DNA of 64,000 bases, taken from Sutterella faecalis. GTDB lineage: Bacteria > Pseudomonadota > Gammaproteobacteria > Burkholderiales > Burkholderiaceae_F. Made by a program: the position numbers and the translations under genes. Under the pieces are notes generated by a model. That model did no database searches, had not been told where the DNA came from, and was given only the letters and a program-made list of their open reading frames with translations. Shown here one piece after another: positions 55,384-64,000 of the stretch. The stretch spans positions 434,001 to 498,000 of the forward strand of contig NZ_CP040882.1 of assembly GCF_006337085.1 (NCBI RefSeq), given 5' to 3'. Positions within the stretch are counted from its first letter, which is position 1, and every line of letters starts with the position of its first letter.

Positions 55384-57193
55384 ATGTCCCGTCTTCTCAA
55401 AGCATCGCTCGCTGCCGCTGCGCTCATCCCTGCCGCCGTCATGGCCATGGGCGGCGCCTCGGGCCCGAAAACCACCTATGAAGTTCAGGGCCACCTCGGC
55501 GAAATCGTCGTCAACCCCTACGAAGTTGCTCCGCTCACGGCCATCATCAGGAACGGCGGCTACCAGATTCTCGACGCCCGCGTGACGGTGCTTCCGAAGC
55601 CCGAAGGCGAGGAAATTTCCTACAACGTCTCGCGCCGCATGCTCCTTACCCACGGCGGCATTCCGGTTTTCGGCCTCTACCCCGACTACCTCAATTCGGT
55701 CAAGGGTCGAATACACGCGCCTCTTCAACGGCAAGACGGAAAAATTCTCCGACATCTACAAGATTTACGGCTCCCCCATCTACGTTGAAGCCTCGGGGCT
55801 CGTAAATGAACGCTCCACCATGCCGAAGGTCCGTCCGGTGAAGGTCGATCCCAAATTCAAGGACCGCCTCTACCTCCTCAACAACGCTCAGGACCTCGCG
55901 GGCAAGGCTTCCCATGCCGTCTGGAACAATCCCATGGGCGGCGCGCTCGAATGGAACTTCAACCCGCAGATCGGCATCGTCGACACGAAGGGCGACTATC
56001 GCTGGTACCTCTTCACGAACCCGATCTATTCGCTCGACTCGCTCTACTACGGCGGCGACATGATGGGCTTCCGTCAGAATAAGGACGGCGCCTTCACCTG
56101 GGGCTACGGCCAGCGCTACGTGAAGTACGACCTCATGGGCCGCGAGATCTGGAACCGTCGTCTTCCCATTTCCTACAACGACTTCTCGCACTCGCTCGAT
56201 CCCGCCCAGAACGGTCACTTCTTCCTGCGCGTGGCTTCGTCGAACGTCAAGCTCGCCAACGGCCAGAACGTCCGCACGGTCCGCGACGTGATCGCCGAAG
56301 TGGATCATGACGGCTACGTCGTCGACGAATTCCGTCTCTTCGACATCCTCGACCCCTATCGCTCGGACGTCATCAAGGCGCTCGACCAGGGTGCGGTGTG
56401 CCTCAACATCGATGCTTCCAAGGCCGGGAAGACCCTCTCCGAAGAAGACATCAAGAAGCTGAATGAATCCGACCACTACGGCGACATCGCGGGCACCGGC
56501 ATCGGCCGCAACTGGGCGCACGTGAATTCCGTCGACTACGACCCGACCGATGATTCGATCATCATCTCGTCGCGCCACCAGTCCGCCATCATCAAGATCG
56601 GCCGCGACAAGAAGGTGAAGTGGATTCTCGGCGCGCCGCGCGGCTGGAAGGGAGAATTTGCAGGCAAGGTTCTGAAGCCTGTCGACCATCAGGGCAAGCC
56701 CATCTCCTGCACGGACGCGACCTGCGAAGGAGGATTTGACTGGACGTGGACCCAGCACACCGCCTTCCGCATTGATGCGAAGAGCAAGCCGGGCGTCGTT
56801 TATCTGACGGCCTTCGACAACGGCGACGCCCGCGGCATGGAGCAGCCGGCGCTTCCGGAAATGAAGTATTCCCGCGCCGTCGTCTACAAGGTCGATGAGA
56901 AGGCAGGCACCGTTCAGCAGGTCTGGACCTTCGGCGAGGAACGCGGCCACGACTGGTTCAGCCCGGTGACGTCGCTGACCGAATACCACGCCGACAAGAA
57001 CTCGATCTTCGTCTACTCCGCCACTGCGGGCGCATCCTTCGACCTCAAGACCGGCGCCTTTACGTCGGCACCGAACCCCTACATGATGGAGTTCAACTGG
57101 GGCGAAAAGGAACCTGCGGTCGAAATGCGCGTCGAATCGACGACCGGCTACCAGGCAATGCCGATCGATCTGAAGACTGCTTTCGAAAAATAA
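55384..57193 (+). pseudogene. assT: assT, periplasmic arylsulfate sulfotransferase, with a one-base frameshift
   Basis: ATG 55384 (AAGGAAG upstream) starts a signal peptide (to about residue 22) and AssT N-terminal sequence up to YPDYLNSVK. The next frame then carries VEYTRLFNGKTEKFSDIYKIYGSPIYVEASGL... to TAA 57191-57193. Removing one G from GGG at 55704-55706 gives one frame of about 602 residues, the normal size. The family core is intact: NWAHVNSVDYDPTDDSIIISSRHQSAIIKI near residue 390 holds the active-site histidines, with the catalytic one in SRHQ, and FDWTWTQHTAF near 465 holds further conserved ones. AssT moves sulfate from phenolic sulfates to other phenols without PAPS. Usually a DsbA/DsbB-like pair accompanies it; none is here. 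Confidence 0.87.
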
Positions 57194-57229
57194 CTCCTGA
57201 TCGATTGAGTTGAATTCAGAAGCGATTGA

Positions 57230-57273
57230 GATCCCCGTCTGAGCGAACGCGCTCAGGCGGGGATCTTTTTTAT
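57230..57273 (+). terminator. Rho-independent terminator of assT
   Basis: Long GC-rich stem GATCCCCGTCTGAGCG/CTCAGGCGGGGATC (one small bulge) followed by TTTTTT, about 37 bases after the assT stop. Confidence 0.9.
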
Positions 57274-57486
57274 TCCAAAGATCAGCAGAATTTTGGGCAG
57301 CGGCCTTCCCATTCTGATTGAAGCCATTCAAACGGCTCCTTTTTCTATTGGAGAGCTTTGTCTCCCAGACCTTTCCATCGATTAATTCAATAAACCGCTG
57401 CTGCGGGGACGCGCAGAGGGATAGCCAGTCAGGAATGAATTGCGTAGAATACCCTTTATTCCACTACCCTCCCAAAGGTTCAAAGA

Positions 57487-57828
57487 ATGACTAGCGACGA
57501 AATCATTGAGCAGGTCAATGCCCATCGTGAAAAAGAATCAAAGCTCTTAGAGGAATGGCAGGAACTCCGCGCCCGCGCGCAGGAAGAATGCATCCGTCTC
57601 ATTGACGTTTTCGAATTTACCGCCTCTGATCTTCATCTCGGCAAAGACGGCAAGGCCATCAAGTCGCCCGTCAGAAATGCCGGCGTGCCGAAGTTCATCA
57701 ACCCCGACGGCCCCGAAACCTGGACGGGCCGCGGCAAGCGTCCCCAGTGGTACATCAAGGCCAAGGAAGCCGGCTACACGGACGACGACATGCTGATTGC
57801 CAACAATACGCCTGTCGAGACCAAGTAA
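57487..57828 (+). CDS. H-NS-family DNA-binding protein
   Basis: 113 residues from ATG 57487. An N-terminal coiled coil (residues 5-40, AHREKESKLLEEWQELRARAQEE) for oligomerisation precedes a C-terminal DNA-binding part with NPDGPETWTGRGKRPQW near residue 75, the H-NS/BpH3 core motif (TWTGRGRxPxW). Betaproteobacteria often carry several such short copies. It binds AT-rich DNA in the nucleoid and silences foreign genes; AT-rich islands in this very window would be targets. A TAGAAT -10-like box lies at 57448-57453. It has its own terminator, so it is monocistronic. Confidence 0.88.
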   Translation: MTSDEIIEQVNAHREKESKLLEEWQELRARAQEECIRLIDVFEFTASDLHLGKDGKAIKSPVRNAGVPKFINPDGPETWTGRGKRPQWYIKAKEAGYTDDDMLIANNTPVETK

Positions 57829-57864
57829 AAATTTAAGAGAAATCTTTATTTCTCTGAAGCACTC

Positions 57865-57907
57865 GCCCTGCTCTCCCGTTCCGGTGAGCAGGGCTTTCTT
57901 TTTTTAT
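57865..57907 (+). terminator. Rho-independent terminator of the H-NS-like gene
   Basis: Stem GCCCTGCTC/GAGCAGGGC with a 12-base loop and TTTCTTTTTTT after it. Confidence 0.9.
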
Positions 57908-58208
57908 TTCTTCAAAGAGAGAGGAATTTTACTGAGAAAAAACGGATTCCGAATTGACAATCTCACTTAGCGGCAGCGCTTCTCTTGATGGAAAGCGCAG
58001 AAGAAAGACGGCAGTAATTAATTTGAATTGACAGATCAAATGCCTGAAATCTTCTGCTTCAGCCTCTGCATCCAATTTTCGAACATTGGGTAATACCCTG
58101 ATGCGTCTCAGAAATTCCTGAAGCTGCCGCCTGTAGGGTTTGGGTTCCAGAAGAACGTCCGCGTCCATCCCAGGACAATGCGGGCGAAATAGAAGCGGAA
58201 GGAATCCC
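57908..58208. other. 301-base gap before the SsuA-like gene
   Basis: No supported gene. A 93-codon frame on the minus strand has no ribosome site or family character. The promoter of the downstream ABC transporter should lie here; GGAAGGA at 58198-58204 is its ribosome site. Confidence 0.4.
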
Positions 58209-59255
58209 ATGACCCATCAGGAAAAAAGAATTTATGCGCTCTCGAGAAGAGCATTGATTGAGAATGCCGGCAAAGTGCTCCTCGCTGCAGGCGCAGTCGG
58301 CGGACTTTCCGGAATCACTGGAAAGTCACATGCCGCAGAAGCCCGAAATTCCAAATCATCCATTCCATCGGGAACAGCTTCCATCGCGGCATTGCCCGCA
58401 ATTGATGCCATTCTTCTCTATGCGGCAGAAGCCGACGGCCTCTTCAAGTCCAAAGGCCTCGACGTCAAAATCGTCCCATTCATGAGTGCGCTCGAAATGA
58501 CTGCTGCGCTGCGTGCAAAACGCATTTCCGGTCAATACACCAACCTCATGACGACAATTACCCAGCAGGCGAACGGCATTGATGCTTCCATTGCTGCCAC
58601 TACCTGGCACACGGATCCGAGGCGCCGCGCTTTCGGTTTTGCCGTTTCTCCCAAACATGTCTCAGAGGTGCCGACTCTCGATGCCTTAAAAGGAAAGACC
58701 GGCATTTCCACTGCAGCGAGCTCCGGCACAATCACCGACTGGATGCTCGACAACTTCATCGCAAATGCCGGAATTCCGGAAAAATCACTCAAGCAGATTG
58801 AAATTCCGCAGATTCCCATCCGACTGCAGCTTCTCATTTCCGGGAAGCTTGAGACAGCGCTCTTTTATGAGCCGCTCCTCACGCTGATTGAATTAAAGGG
58901 CGGCAAAGTCATTTGGGACGACCGCAAATTGAATGAACCGCTTTCAATGATCTCTCTCAGAAGCGAATACCTCACAGAGGATTTCGTTCTGCCATTTCGC
59001 CGGGCGCTCGCAGAAGCGGCGCGCCGCGTGGATGATGCACCAGGGCTTTACCTGAAGCTCGCTCAAAGAAAGCGTCTGATACCAGAGAACATCGTCAAAG
59101 GCTATGTGCTTCAGAAATTCGGAGGCTTCCCGACGCCGGACGGCCTGCCGGAGCTCCTGGGCAGAGACGTCGTGAAGCGTGCCTCAGACTGGCTCATTCG
59201 CCGCGGAATTCTCTCAAAAGCGCCGGATCTCGAAAGCGTCGTCTGCCGCTTTTGA
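58209..59255 (+). CDS. Substrate-binding protein of an SsuA/TauA/NMT1-type ABC transporter
   Basis: 348 residues from ATG 58209, chosen for GGAAGGA upstream; the open frame starts at 58140. The N-terminus has a twin-arginine-like signal (LSRRALIENAGKVLLAAGAVGGL) ending near residue 43. The binding fold shows in LPAIDAILLYAAEADGLFKSKGLDVKIVPF near residue 60 and MTAALRAKRISGQYTNL near 97, the NMT1/SsuA pattern. Such proteins bind sulfonates, taurine, nitrate or thiamin precursors. Nearness to assT and the cys genes makes a sulfonate or sulfate-ester substrate tempting, but no desulfonating enzyme (SsuD, TauD) is present, so this is inference only. Confidence 0.82.
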   Translation: MTHQEKRIYALSRRALIENAGKVLLAAGAVGGLSGITGKSHAAEARNSKSSIPSGTASIAALPAIDAILLYAAEADGLFKSKGLDVKIVPFMSALEMTAALRAKRISGQYTNLMTTITQQANGIDASIAATTWHTDPRRRAFGFAVSPKHVSEVPTLDALKGKTGISTAASSGTITDWMLDNFIANAGIPEKSLKQIEIPQIPIRLQLLISGKLETALFYEPLLTLIELKGGKVIWDDRKLNEPLSMISLRSEYLTEDFVLPFRRALAEAARRVDDAPGLYLKLAQRKRLIPENIVKGYVLQKFGGFPTPDGLPELLGRDVVKRASDWLIRRGILSKAPDLESVVCRF

Positions 59256-60085
59256 GAAAGAGAGGAAAGATCACGACGACTAGTTCGAAGCTCAGACACG
59301 CCGCAGGGCTTCAGGTTCGGCGCCTCTCGGTCAGCTACGGACCGGAACCCGTGCTCAAGGACCTTTCCTTCACGCTGCCCGCCGGAGCATCGCTTGCCAT
59401 CGTGGGAGAATCCGGCTGCGGAAAGACGACGCTTCTCACGACGCTCGCGGGGCTCCTGGAGAAGGATTCGGGCGATGTCGTCTGGTGCGATGCTTCCGGC
59501 GCCGCAATTCCCCGACTCCATTCGAGCTTTGTCTGGCAGAACCTCGGCTTGCTGCCGTGGAAAACCGTACGCGACAATCTCGCGCTGCCGCTGAAGCTCA
59601 GGAATGCGCGTCGGAATCCCGCTGAAAGCACGACGCTTAGAGACGCCATGCTCGATGAACTCGGTCTCTCGCGTTTTGCCGATCGCACGCCGGCAGAGCT
59701 CTCCGGCGGGCAGCGTCAGCGCCTCGCCATCGGACGCGCGTTGATTGCGGCGCCCGACGTGCTTTTCATGGATGAGCCTTTCTCGGCACTCGATGCGCTT
59801 CGCCGCGAGCGTCTGCAGGATTTCCTTGCCGACATGCAGAGGCGCCGGCCTCTGACGATGATTTTCGTCACGCACGACATTCCGGAAGCCGTATTTCTTG
59901 CCTCCCACATTCTGCTCCTTGCCGCCAGCCCGCCGAGAGTGCTTGAGCTCTACGAGAATCCGTCCTGGGAGTCGGATCGCCATTCAGGAGACCGTGAGTC
60001 TCCGAAATATGCCGAAGCCATCCGGCACGTCCACGCGCGCCTGAGAGAAGCGTGCGCCGCCGCGAATAAAGGAGCTTCAGCATGA
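59252..60085 (+). CDS. ATPase of the SsuB/TauB-type ABC transporter
   Basis: 277 residues from a TTG at 59252 that overlaps the stop of the binding-protein gene; no better start precedes the family core, which begins near residue 18 (LQVRRLSVSYGPEPVLKDLSF). Walker A GESGCGKTT near 51, Q-loop FVWQNLGLLPWKTVRDNLALPL near 88 (the LLPW segment is typical of the SsuB/TauB/NrtD group), signature LSGGQRQR near 147, Walker B VLFMDEPFSALDALRRERLQ near 167 and VTHDIPEAVFLA near 205. Cytoplasmic partner of the permease that follows with an ATGA overlap. Confidence 0.88.
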   Translation: MRKRGKITTTSSKLRHAAGLQVRRLSVSYGPEPVLKDLSFTLPAGASLAIVGESGCGKTTLLTTLAGLLEKDSGDVVWCDASGAAIPRLHSSFVWQNLGLLPWKTVRDNLALPLKLRNARRNPAESTTLRDAMLDELGLSRFADRTPAELSGGQRQRLAIGRALIAAPDVLFMDEPFSALDALRRERLQDFLADMQRRRPLTMIFVTHDIPEAVFLASHILLLAASPPRVLELYENPSWESDRHSGDRESPKYAEAIRHVHARLREACAAANKGASA

Positions 60086-60831
60086 AAACCACTCTCCTTC
60101 GTTATTCAGCTGCGGCCGCAGTGCTCTTTCTTCTCTGGGAAGCGGCGAGCGTGCTTCTCGGCGAAGACATCATCCCGAGTCCCGCTGCCGTACTCAGAGC
60201 GCTTCAGGAAGCTCTGATGAATCCCGACCTCGCGAGGCATGCCGCGGTTTCCGCCCGGCGTCTCGCAGAGGCGCTCGCCGTAGCGATTCTGACAGGCTTC
60301 CCGCTCGGACTCCTTTTCGGGCACTCCCCGAAGGCGGACTGGCTGGGCGCGCCCATCACCTTCATCACGCTGCCGCTTCCCAAAATCGTGCTTCTACCGG
60401 TCTTCTTTACGGTCTTCGGTCTTGGAGACGCCTCGCGGGTTCTTCTCATCGCGCTCGCCACGGGATTCCAGATTCTCGTCATCGTCCGCGAACATGCTCT
60501 GAAGCTCGATCCCTCCTATGAGAAGGCGCTTCGCTCCATGGGAGCCAACCGGTGGGAGCGCATTCGGCACGTCTATCTGCCGGCAGCGCTGCCATCGCTC
60601 TTCACGGCGCTCAAGGCCTCTGCGGGCACTGCCATGGCCGTTCTCTTTCTCGCGGAAAGCTTTGCCACCGACTCCGGACTCGGCTGGCTCATCATGGATG
60701 CCTGGGGATTCGGCGACAATCTGAGGATGTTTGTCGGCATTCTCGGAATGAGCGTGCTCGGGCTCCTCCTCTACGGGGCGATCAGCCTCGGCGAAAGGCT
60801 CTGCTGCAGCTGGATGACGCCATCAGCCTGA
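60082..60831 (+). CDS. Permease of the SsuC/TauC-type ABC transporter
   Basis: 249 residues from ATG 60082. Six membrane helices; N-terminal segment LLWEAASVLLGEDIIPSPAAVLRAL near residue 15 and EAA-like loop LDPSYEKALRSMGANRWERIRHVYLPAALPSLFTALKASAGTAM near 145-180, both usual in the SsuC/TauC group, with WLIMDA near 212. It completes the three-gene operon and faces the MATE gene tail to tail with 22 bases between. Confidence 0.9.
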   Translation: MKTTLLRYSAAAAVLFLLWEAASVLLGEDIIPSPAAVLRALQEALMNPDLARHAAVSARRLAEALAVAILTGFPLGLLFGHSPKADWLGAPITFITLPLPKIVLLPVFFTVFGLGDASRVLLIALATGFQILVIVREHALKLDPSYEKALRSMGANRWERIRHVYLPAALPSLFTALKASAGTAMAVLFLAESFATDSGLGWLIMDAWGFGDNLRMFVGILGMSVLGLLLYGAISLGERLCCSWMTPSA

Positions 60832-60853
60832 GGAGACAAAAGGTGCAGAGGGC

Positions 60854-62287
60854 TTAAGTCTTCTTCGTCAGCTTCTGAAGCCAAATGCCGCTCTTCAGGC
60901 GCATGAGGAAGATGCCGCCCCTCACGATCAGCTCGGCGCACATTGCGCTCCAGACGCCGACGAGCCCGTAGACGGGAGCGAGGAACCAGGCGAGCGTGAG
61001 GCGCACCACCCACATGCTCGACAAATTCATGACGGCAGGAATGAGCGTATCGCCGGTACCGATGAAGGCGCTGTAGGACACAATCGCCGCGGCAAACATG
61101 GGCTCCGCCCAGGCTTCGATGCGAAGCACTTTGGTGCCGAGCTCAATCACCTCGGGCACATCCGTCATGATGCCCATGAGAAGCGGTGCGGCGAAATAAA
61201 GCACCACGCCCATCACGGTCATGACGACCATGCCGGCGCCGACGCATTTGTAGGCGATGCGCTTTGCGAGATCGAGGCGCTTCGCGCCGACGGACTGACC
61301 AACAAGGGTCGAGGCCGCGTCGCCGATCCCGTAGCCCGGCATGTAGCAGAGGCTCTCGGCGGTAATGCCGAGCGTATGCGCTGCAATCGCAACAATGCCG
61401 AGCGGCGCCACAATGGCAGTCGAGAGAATCTGCGCGCCGCACATGAGAATGCGCTCGGCAGCCACAGGAGACGCAATTGAAAAGGCTCTCCGCAATACGG
61501 CCGCCTGAGGAATGAAGCTTCCGGAGCGCCCCACGAGCGAGAGGAACGGCGAGCGCACTACGAGCATCCACAGCACGATGGCGCCGACAATGGTTTCCGC
61601 AATGCCGGTTCCGACGGCCGCCCCGATGATGCCGAGATCCGCCCCCGGAACCGTCAGGGAAAGGCCGAAGAGCGTATAGGTGGTCGTTGGGAAGATGAGA
61701 AGAAAATTAAAGAAGCAGTTCAGAATGCACATGAGGATCCCGAGGTAGCTCGGAGTCTTCATGTCGCCCGTGGCCCTCAGGAGCGCTCCGGCGAGCCAGC
61801 CGAAAAACGTGGCCGGAAGGAAAAGCGCCATCATGAGGAAGTAGTCTGACGCGTTTCCTGCAATCGACGGGTCGCCGCCGAGCCAGACGGGAAGATGGGA
61901 ACTGATGAGAAAGCCCGCCGCAGCGAGAACGGCAGAAAAAGTCATGACCGTGGTGAAGGCCTGACGAACGATGCTTCGAGCCGCGTCGAAATCCTCTGCG
62001 CCGATGCGGTGCGCCGTCTGCACCGAAAACCCCATGATCGAGGCGCCGCCGATGCCGTAGAAAAGCCAGAGCGTCGTGCTCACGAGCCCGACCGCCGCAG
62101 AATCCGCTGCGCCGAGGTGCCCCACCATCGAAGCGTCGATGTACTGCATCAGGATGTAGGAGACCTGAGCGAGCGCTGCAGGGACCGCAAGCCGGATGAC
62201 GAGTTCGAGCTCGTCGCGCACGCTGAGCTCGCGCCCGCTGCGGAGCGTCTGTAGGAGCAAAGAGGTTCTGCTGGGACTCGAACTCAT
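60854..62287 (-). CDS. MATE-family multidrug/Na+ or H+ antiporter
   Basis: 477 residues from ATG 62287. Twelve membrane helices in two similar halves. Family marks include ALAQVSYILMQYIDASMVGHLGA near residue 35, ALLRATGDMKTPSYLGILMCILN near 165-190 and, in the second half, ESLCYMPGYGIGDAASTLVGQSVGAKR near 315 and SAFIGTGDTLIPAVMNLSSMW near 410. Such proteins export cationic drugs, dyes or metabolites in exchange for Na+ or H+. No adjacent regulator is seen, and the substrate is open. Confidence 0.9.
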   Translation of the reverse strand: MSSSPSRTSLLLQTLRSGRELSVRDELELVIRLAVPAALAQVSYILMQYIDASMVGHLGAADSAAVGLVSTTLWLFYGIGGASIMGFSVQTAHRIGAEDFDAARSIVRQAFTTVMTFSAVLAAAGFLISSHLPVWLGGDPSIAGNASDYFLMMALFLPATFFGWLAGALLRATGDMKTPSYLGILMCILNCFFNFLLIFPTTTYTLFGLSLTVPGADLGIIGAAVGTGIAETIVGAIVLWMLVVRSPFLSLVGRSGSFIPQAAVLRRAFSIASPVAAERILMCGAQILSTAIVAPLGIVAIAAHTLGITAESLCYMPGYGIGDAASTLVGQSVGAKRLDLAKRIAYKCVGAGMVVMTVMGVVLYFAAPLLMGIMTDVPEVIELGTKVLRIEAWAEPMFAAAIVSYSAFIGTGDTLIPAVMNLSSMWVVRLTLAWFLAPVYGLVGVWSAMCAELIVRGGIFLMRLKSGIWLQKLTKKT

Positions 62288-62413
62288 GGATGAAAAGAAA
62301 AATCAAAAACGGCCGCTGAAATTCAGAATGAATCTTAGACCCGATCCGGAAATCGCTACTGCCTGTTTCTTTCTGCGCGATGCCCGAAGCAATCAGAATA
62401 GATCTTCGGCATT

Positions 62414-62451
62414 TTAAAAAGGCAGCCCCGGCAAAAACCGGAACTGCCTCC
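62414..62451 (-). terminator. Rho-independent terminator of the symporter gene
   Basis: Stem GGCAG(CC)CCGG/CCGG(AA)CTGCC with an A-rich loop; on the minus strand it ends in TTTTTAAAAT. It follows the stop at 62494. Confidence 0.75.
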
Positions 62452-62493
62452 TTGTGGTTCAGAACGGAACCCGAAAAGCGTGAAGCGTCAGAC

Positions 62494-63726
62494 TCAGGCT
62501 TCGCCTTCCTGATAGGGTTCGCTGTTGAGGTCCCCTTCAAGACTCGTCACAACGACGGCGGAAGCAACGTCGCCCACGACGTTGATCGACGTGCGGATCA
62601 TGTCGAGGATGCGGTCGATGCCGGCGATGAGGGCCACGGCTTCGAGCGGAATGCCCACCTGCGTGAAGACGACGGTCGTCATGATGAGGCCGGCGCCCGG
62701 GACGCCCGCGGTGCCGATGGCGGCGAGAACGCCCATCAGAACGACGGTGAGCTGATCGGTAAGCGTGAGATGAATGCCGAAGACTTCAGCCGCGAAGATC
62801 GCGCAGACGCCCATGTAGACGGCGGTGCCGTTCATGTTGATGGTATTGCCGAGCGGAATCGAGAAGGAAGCGATGGAGCGCGTGGCGCCGAGCTTTCTTG
62901 CTGCAGAAAGGTTGGCCGGAAGCGCAGCCGCCGACGAACAGGTCGTGAAGGCGACGAGCCAGGGCTCGAAGATGCCCTTCAGGAACTTCACCGGATTGGT
63001 CTTGCCGATGACGGCAACCATCGGGATGAGGATCAGGAAGACAAGAACGACCGTCGCAAGGAATGACGTAAGGATGAGGGAGAAAAGCGGAAGGAGCACC
63101 GAAAGACCGTGCTTCGCGACCGTGAAGGCAATGAGGCCGAAGACGCCGATCGGAGCGTACATCATGACGTAGCCCGTCACGCGGATCATCACGTCGCCCA
63201 CGAGCTCAAAGAAGCGAAGGACGGGCTTGCCGCGTTCGCCGAGCGACGCGAGGCCGAAGCCGAAGATCACCGCGAAGAAGATGATCTGGAGCATCGAGCC
63301 GTTCGCCATCGCTTCCATCGGATTGATCGGAACGATGTTGAGGAGCGTGTCAGTGAGGCTCGGCGCCTTCACGGCCTTGGCGACGAGACCGTCGGTCGAA
63401 AGGTCAAGACCCAGCCCCGGCTGAATGAGGTTGGCAAAAAGCAGACCGATCGCCACGGCGATGGCCGTGGTGACGGCATAAACGAGAAGCACTTTGCCGG
63501 CAACGCGGCCGAGCTTCGAGGTATCCGAAATGCCCGCGGCGCCCGCAATAATCGTGGCGATAACCAGAGGCACCACCACCATGCGGATGAGGCGGATGAA
63601 GAGCGTGCCCAGGGGCTGCAGATAGGTCTGTGCGAATTGAGAGTCGACGATGGCGCCGACGATGACGCCGAGCGCCAGGCCGATCATCATCTGCCAGGCC
63701 AATGAAATCTTTAGTTTGCCAGCCAT
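62494..63726 (-). CDS. Dicarboxylate/amino acid:cation symporter (DAACS, DctA/GltP/SstT family)
   Basis: 410 residues from ATG 63726 (MAGKLKISLAWQMMIGLALG), supported by GAGGAGA upstream; the frame is open to 63783. Eight helices and two re-entrant loops fit the family. The serine-rich motif TCSSAAALPANL near residue 265, IPLGNTINMNGTAVYM near 290 and the helix-8 motif AGIDRILDMIRTSINVVGD near 370 line the substrate and Na+ sites. The ILDMIRTSINVVGD form is typical of glutamate/aspartate or C4-dicarboxylate carriers, and which it is cannot be decided here. A terminator-like hairpin in its leader may attenuate transcription. Confidence 0.9.
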   Translation of the reverse strand: MAGKLKISLAWQMMIGLALGVIVGAIVDSQFAQTYLQPLGTLFIRLIRMVVVPLVIATIIAGAAGISDTSKLGRVAGKVLLVYAVTTAIAVAIGLLFANLIQPGLGLDLSTDGLVAKAVKAPSLTDTLLNIVPINPMEAMANGSMLQIIFFAVIFGFGLASLGERGKPVLRFFELVGDVMIRVTGYVMMYAPIGVFGLIAFTVAKHGLSVLLPLFSLILTSFLATVVLVFLILIPMVAVIGKTNPVKFLKGIFEPWLVAFTTCSSAAALPANLSAARKLGATRSIASFSIPLGNTINMNGTAVYMGVCAIFAAEVFGIHLTLTDQLTVVLMGVLAAIGTAGVPGAGLIMTTVVFTQVGIPLEAVALIAGIDRILDMIRTSINVVGDVASAVVVTSLEGDLNSEPYQEGEA

Positions 63727-63753
63727 TATGGGTCTCCTCGTAATAAGGCTGAA

Positions 63754-63836
63754 TAAAAAAAGGCAGCAGGCCGAATCGAACATGAACGGGGCTTAGCGCG
63801 CTTTGTGCTTCCCTCTCCTCTTCCGGCAAGCTGCCT
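63754..63836 (-). promoter_or_regulatory. Terminator-like hairpin in the leader of the symporter gene
   Basis: AGGCAGC (63761-63767) and GCTGCCT (63830-63836) pair across about 62 bases, and on the minus strand the hairpin is followed by seven T (63754-63760), 28 bases before the symporter ATG. It may be an attenuator or the terminator of a small transcript. Confidence 0.35.
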
Positions 63837-64000
63837 TTGCGTCTCGACGTAAAGATTAGCCTTATTACCGCGAATATTTGATTAGGGATAATCCTCCTTT
63901 ACGTTTGTAAAGACCGCTGGCGTTCCCAGGACATTCGTGCTTTTGTTAATGCATGTCCTTGACGCAATTCATCTAGGTGGGCGCGGGTTCTCAGGAGAAA
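63837..64000. other. Upstream region at the right window edge
   Basis: No gene seen. It holds AT-rich sequence with an inverted pair CGTAAAG (about 63846) and CTTTACG (about 63898) that may belong to the symporter promoter or operator. Confidence 0.3.

Noticed and set aside
55700..57331. A 543-codon open frame on the minus strand across assT
   Set aside because: It is antisense to the AssT core, runs through the assT terminator, and has low-complexity Val/Asp/Arg-rich sequence typical of shadow frames.
57929..58210. A 93-codon minus-strand ORF before the SsuA-like gene
   Set aside because: It has no ribosome site or recognisable family and covers the expected promoter of the downstream operon.
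1..64000. tRNA and rRNA genes
   Set aside because: None was recognised on reading both strands; a covariance-model scan would be needed to exclude them fully.

Overview
The window is GC-rich and densely coded. It holds a sulfate/thiosulfate ABC transporter beside cysM, a periplasmic arylsulfate sulfotransferase, a YqhD-like alcohol dehydrogenase, glycerate kinase, a short H-NS-like protein and a large autotransporter. Together these suggest a host-associated betaproteobacterium of the Sutterella/Parasutterella type; this is inferred from gene style, not from a marker gene.

Layout. 1-4.5 kb: minus-strand metabolic genes (alpha/beta hydrolase, flavin reductase-like, iron alcohol dehydrogenase, glycerate kinase). 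4.7 kb: a YbaK-type deacylase. 5.2-17.3 kb: a type I Wadjet (jetABCD) anti-plasmid system that is broken twice. jetA has an in-frame amber codon. jetC is split after codon 23 by an IS607-family element whose tnpB is itself split by an IS110/IS1111-family element. 17.9-36.1 kb: a complete E. coli-style cellulose operon (a small BcsR-like ORF, bcsQ, bcsA, bcsB, bcsZ, bcsC, an EAL protein, a periplasmic-binding protein, a GGDEF protein, bcsE, bcsF, bcsG) with the parts for phosphoethanolamine-modified cellulose. bcsA is out of frame by one base at a nine-C tract. Directly after bcsG lies a decayed second jetD, so the cellulose operon sits between two direct copies of jetD sequence. 37.4-39.9 kb: a frameshifted autotransporter with an AT-rich passenger and a GC-rich barrel.

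40-42.5 kb: a polar amino-acid ABC transporter. 42.5-44.9 kb: a tyrosine recombinase and an AT-rich remnant carrying the N-terminal part of a TnsB-like transposase. 45-49.7 kb: sbp-cysT-cysW-cysA-cysM, with one in-frame TAA in sbp. 49.9-55.2 kb: two LysR regulators and a B3-like metallo-beta-lactamase-fold protein, interrupted by an AT-rich RloA/RloB-like defence pair with a decayed rloB. Imperfect ~82-base direct repeats flank this pair and derive from a duplicated junction between the 3' ends of the lactamase-fold gene and a lysR. 55.4-57.2 kb: assT with a one-base frameshift. 57.5-60.8 kb: an H-NS-like gene and an SsuABC/Tau-like ABC transporter. 60.8-63.7 kb: a MATE exporter and a dicarboxylate/amino-acid:cation symporter.

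Themes. Two defence loci (Wadjet, RloAB) are both inactivated. Two kinds of RNA-guided mobile element are nested one in the other. Several otherwise well-preserved genes (jetA, bcsA, the autotransporter, sbp, assT) each carry a single lesion, which could be real decay, phase variation or consensus errors. The bcsA poly-C tract is the best candidate for reversible switching.
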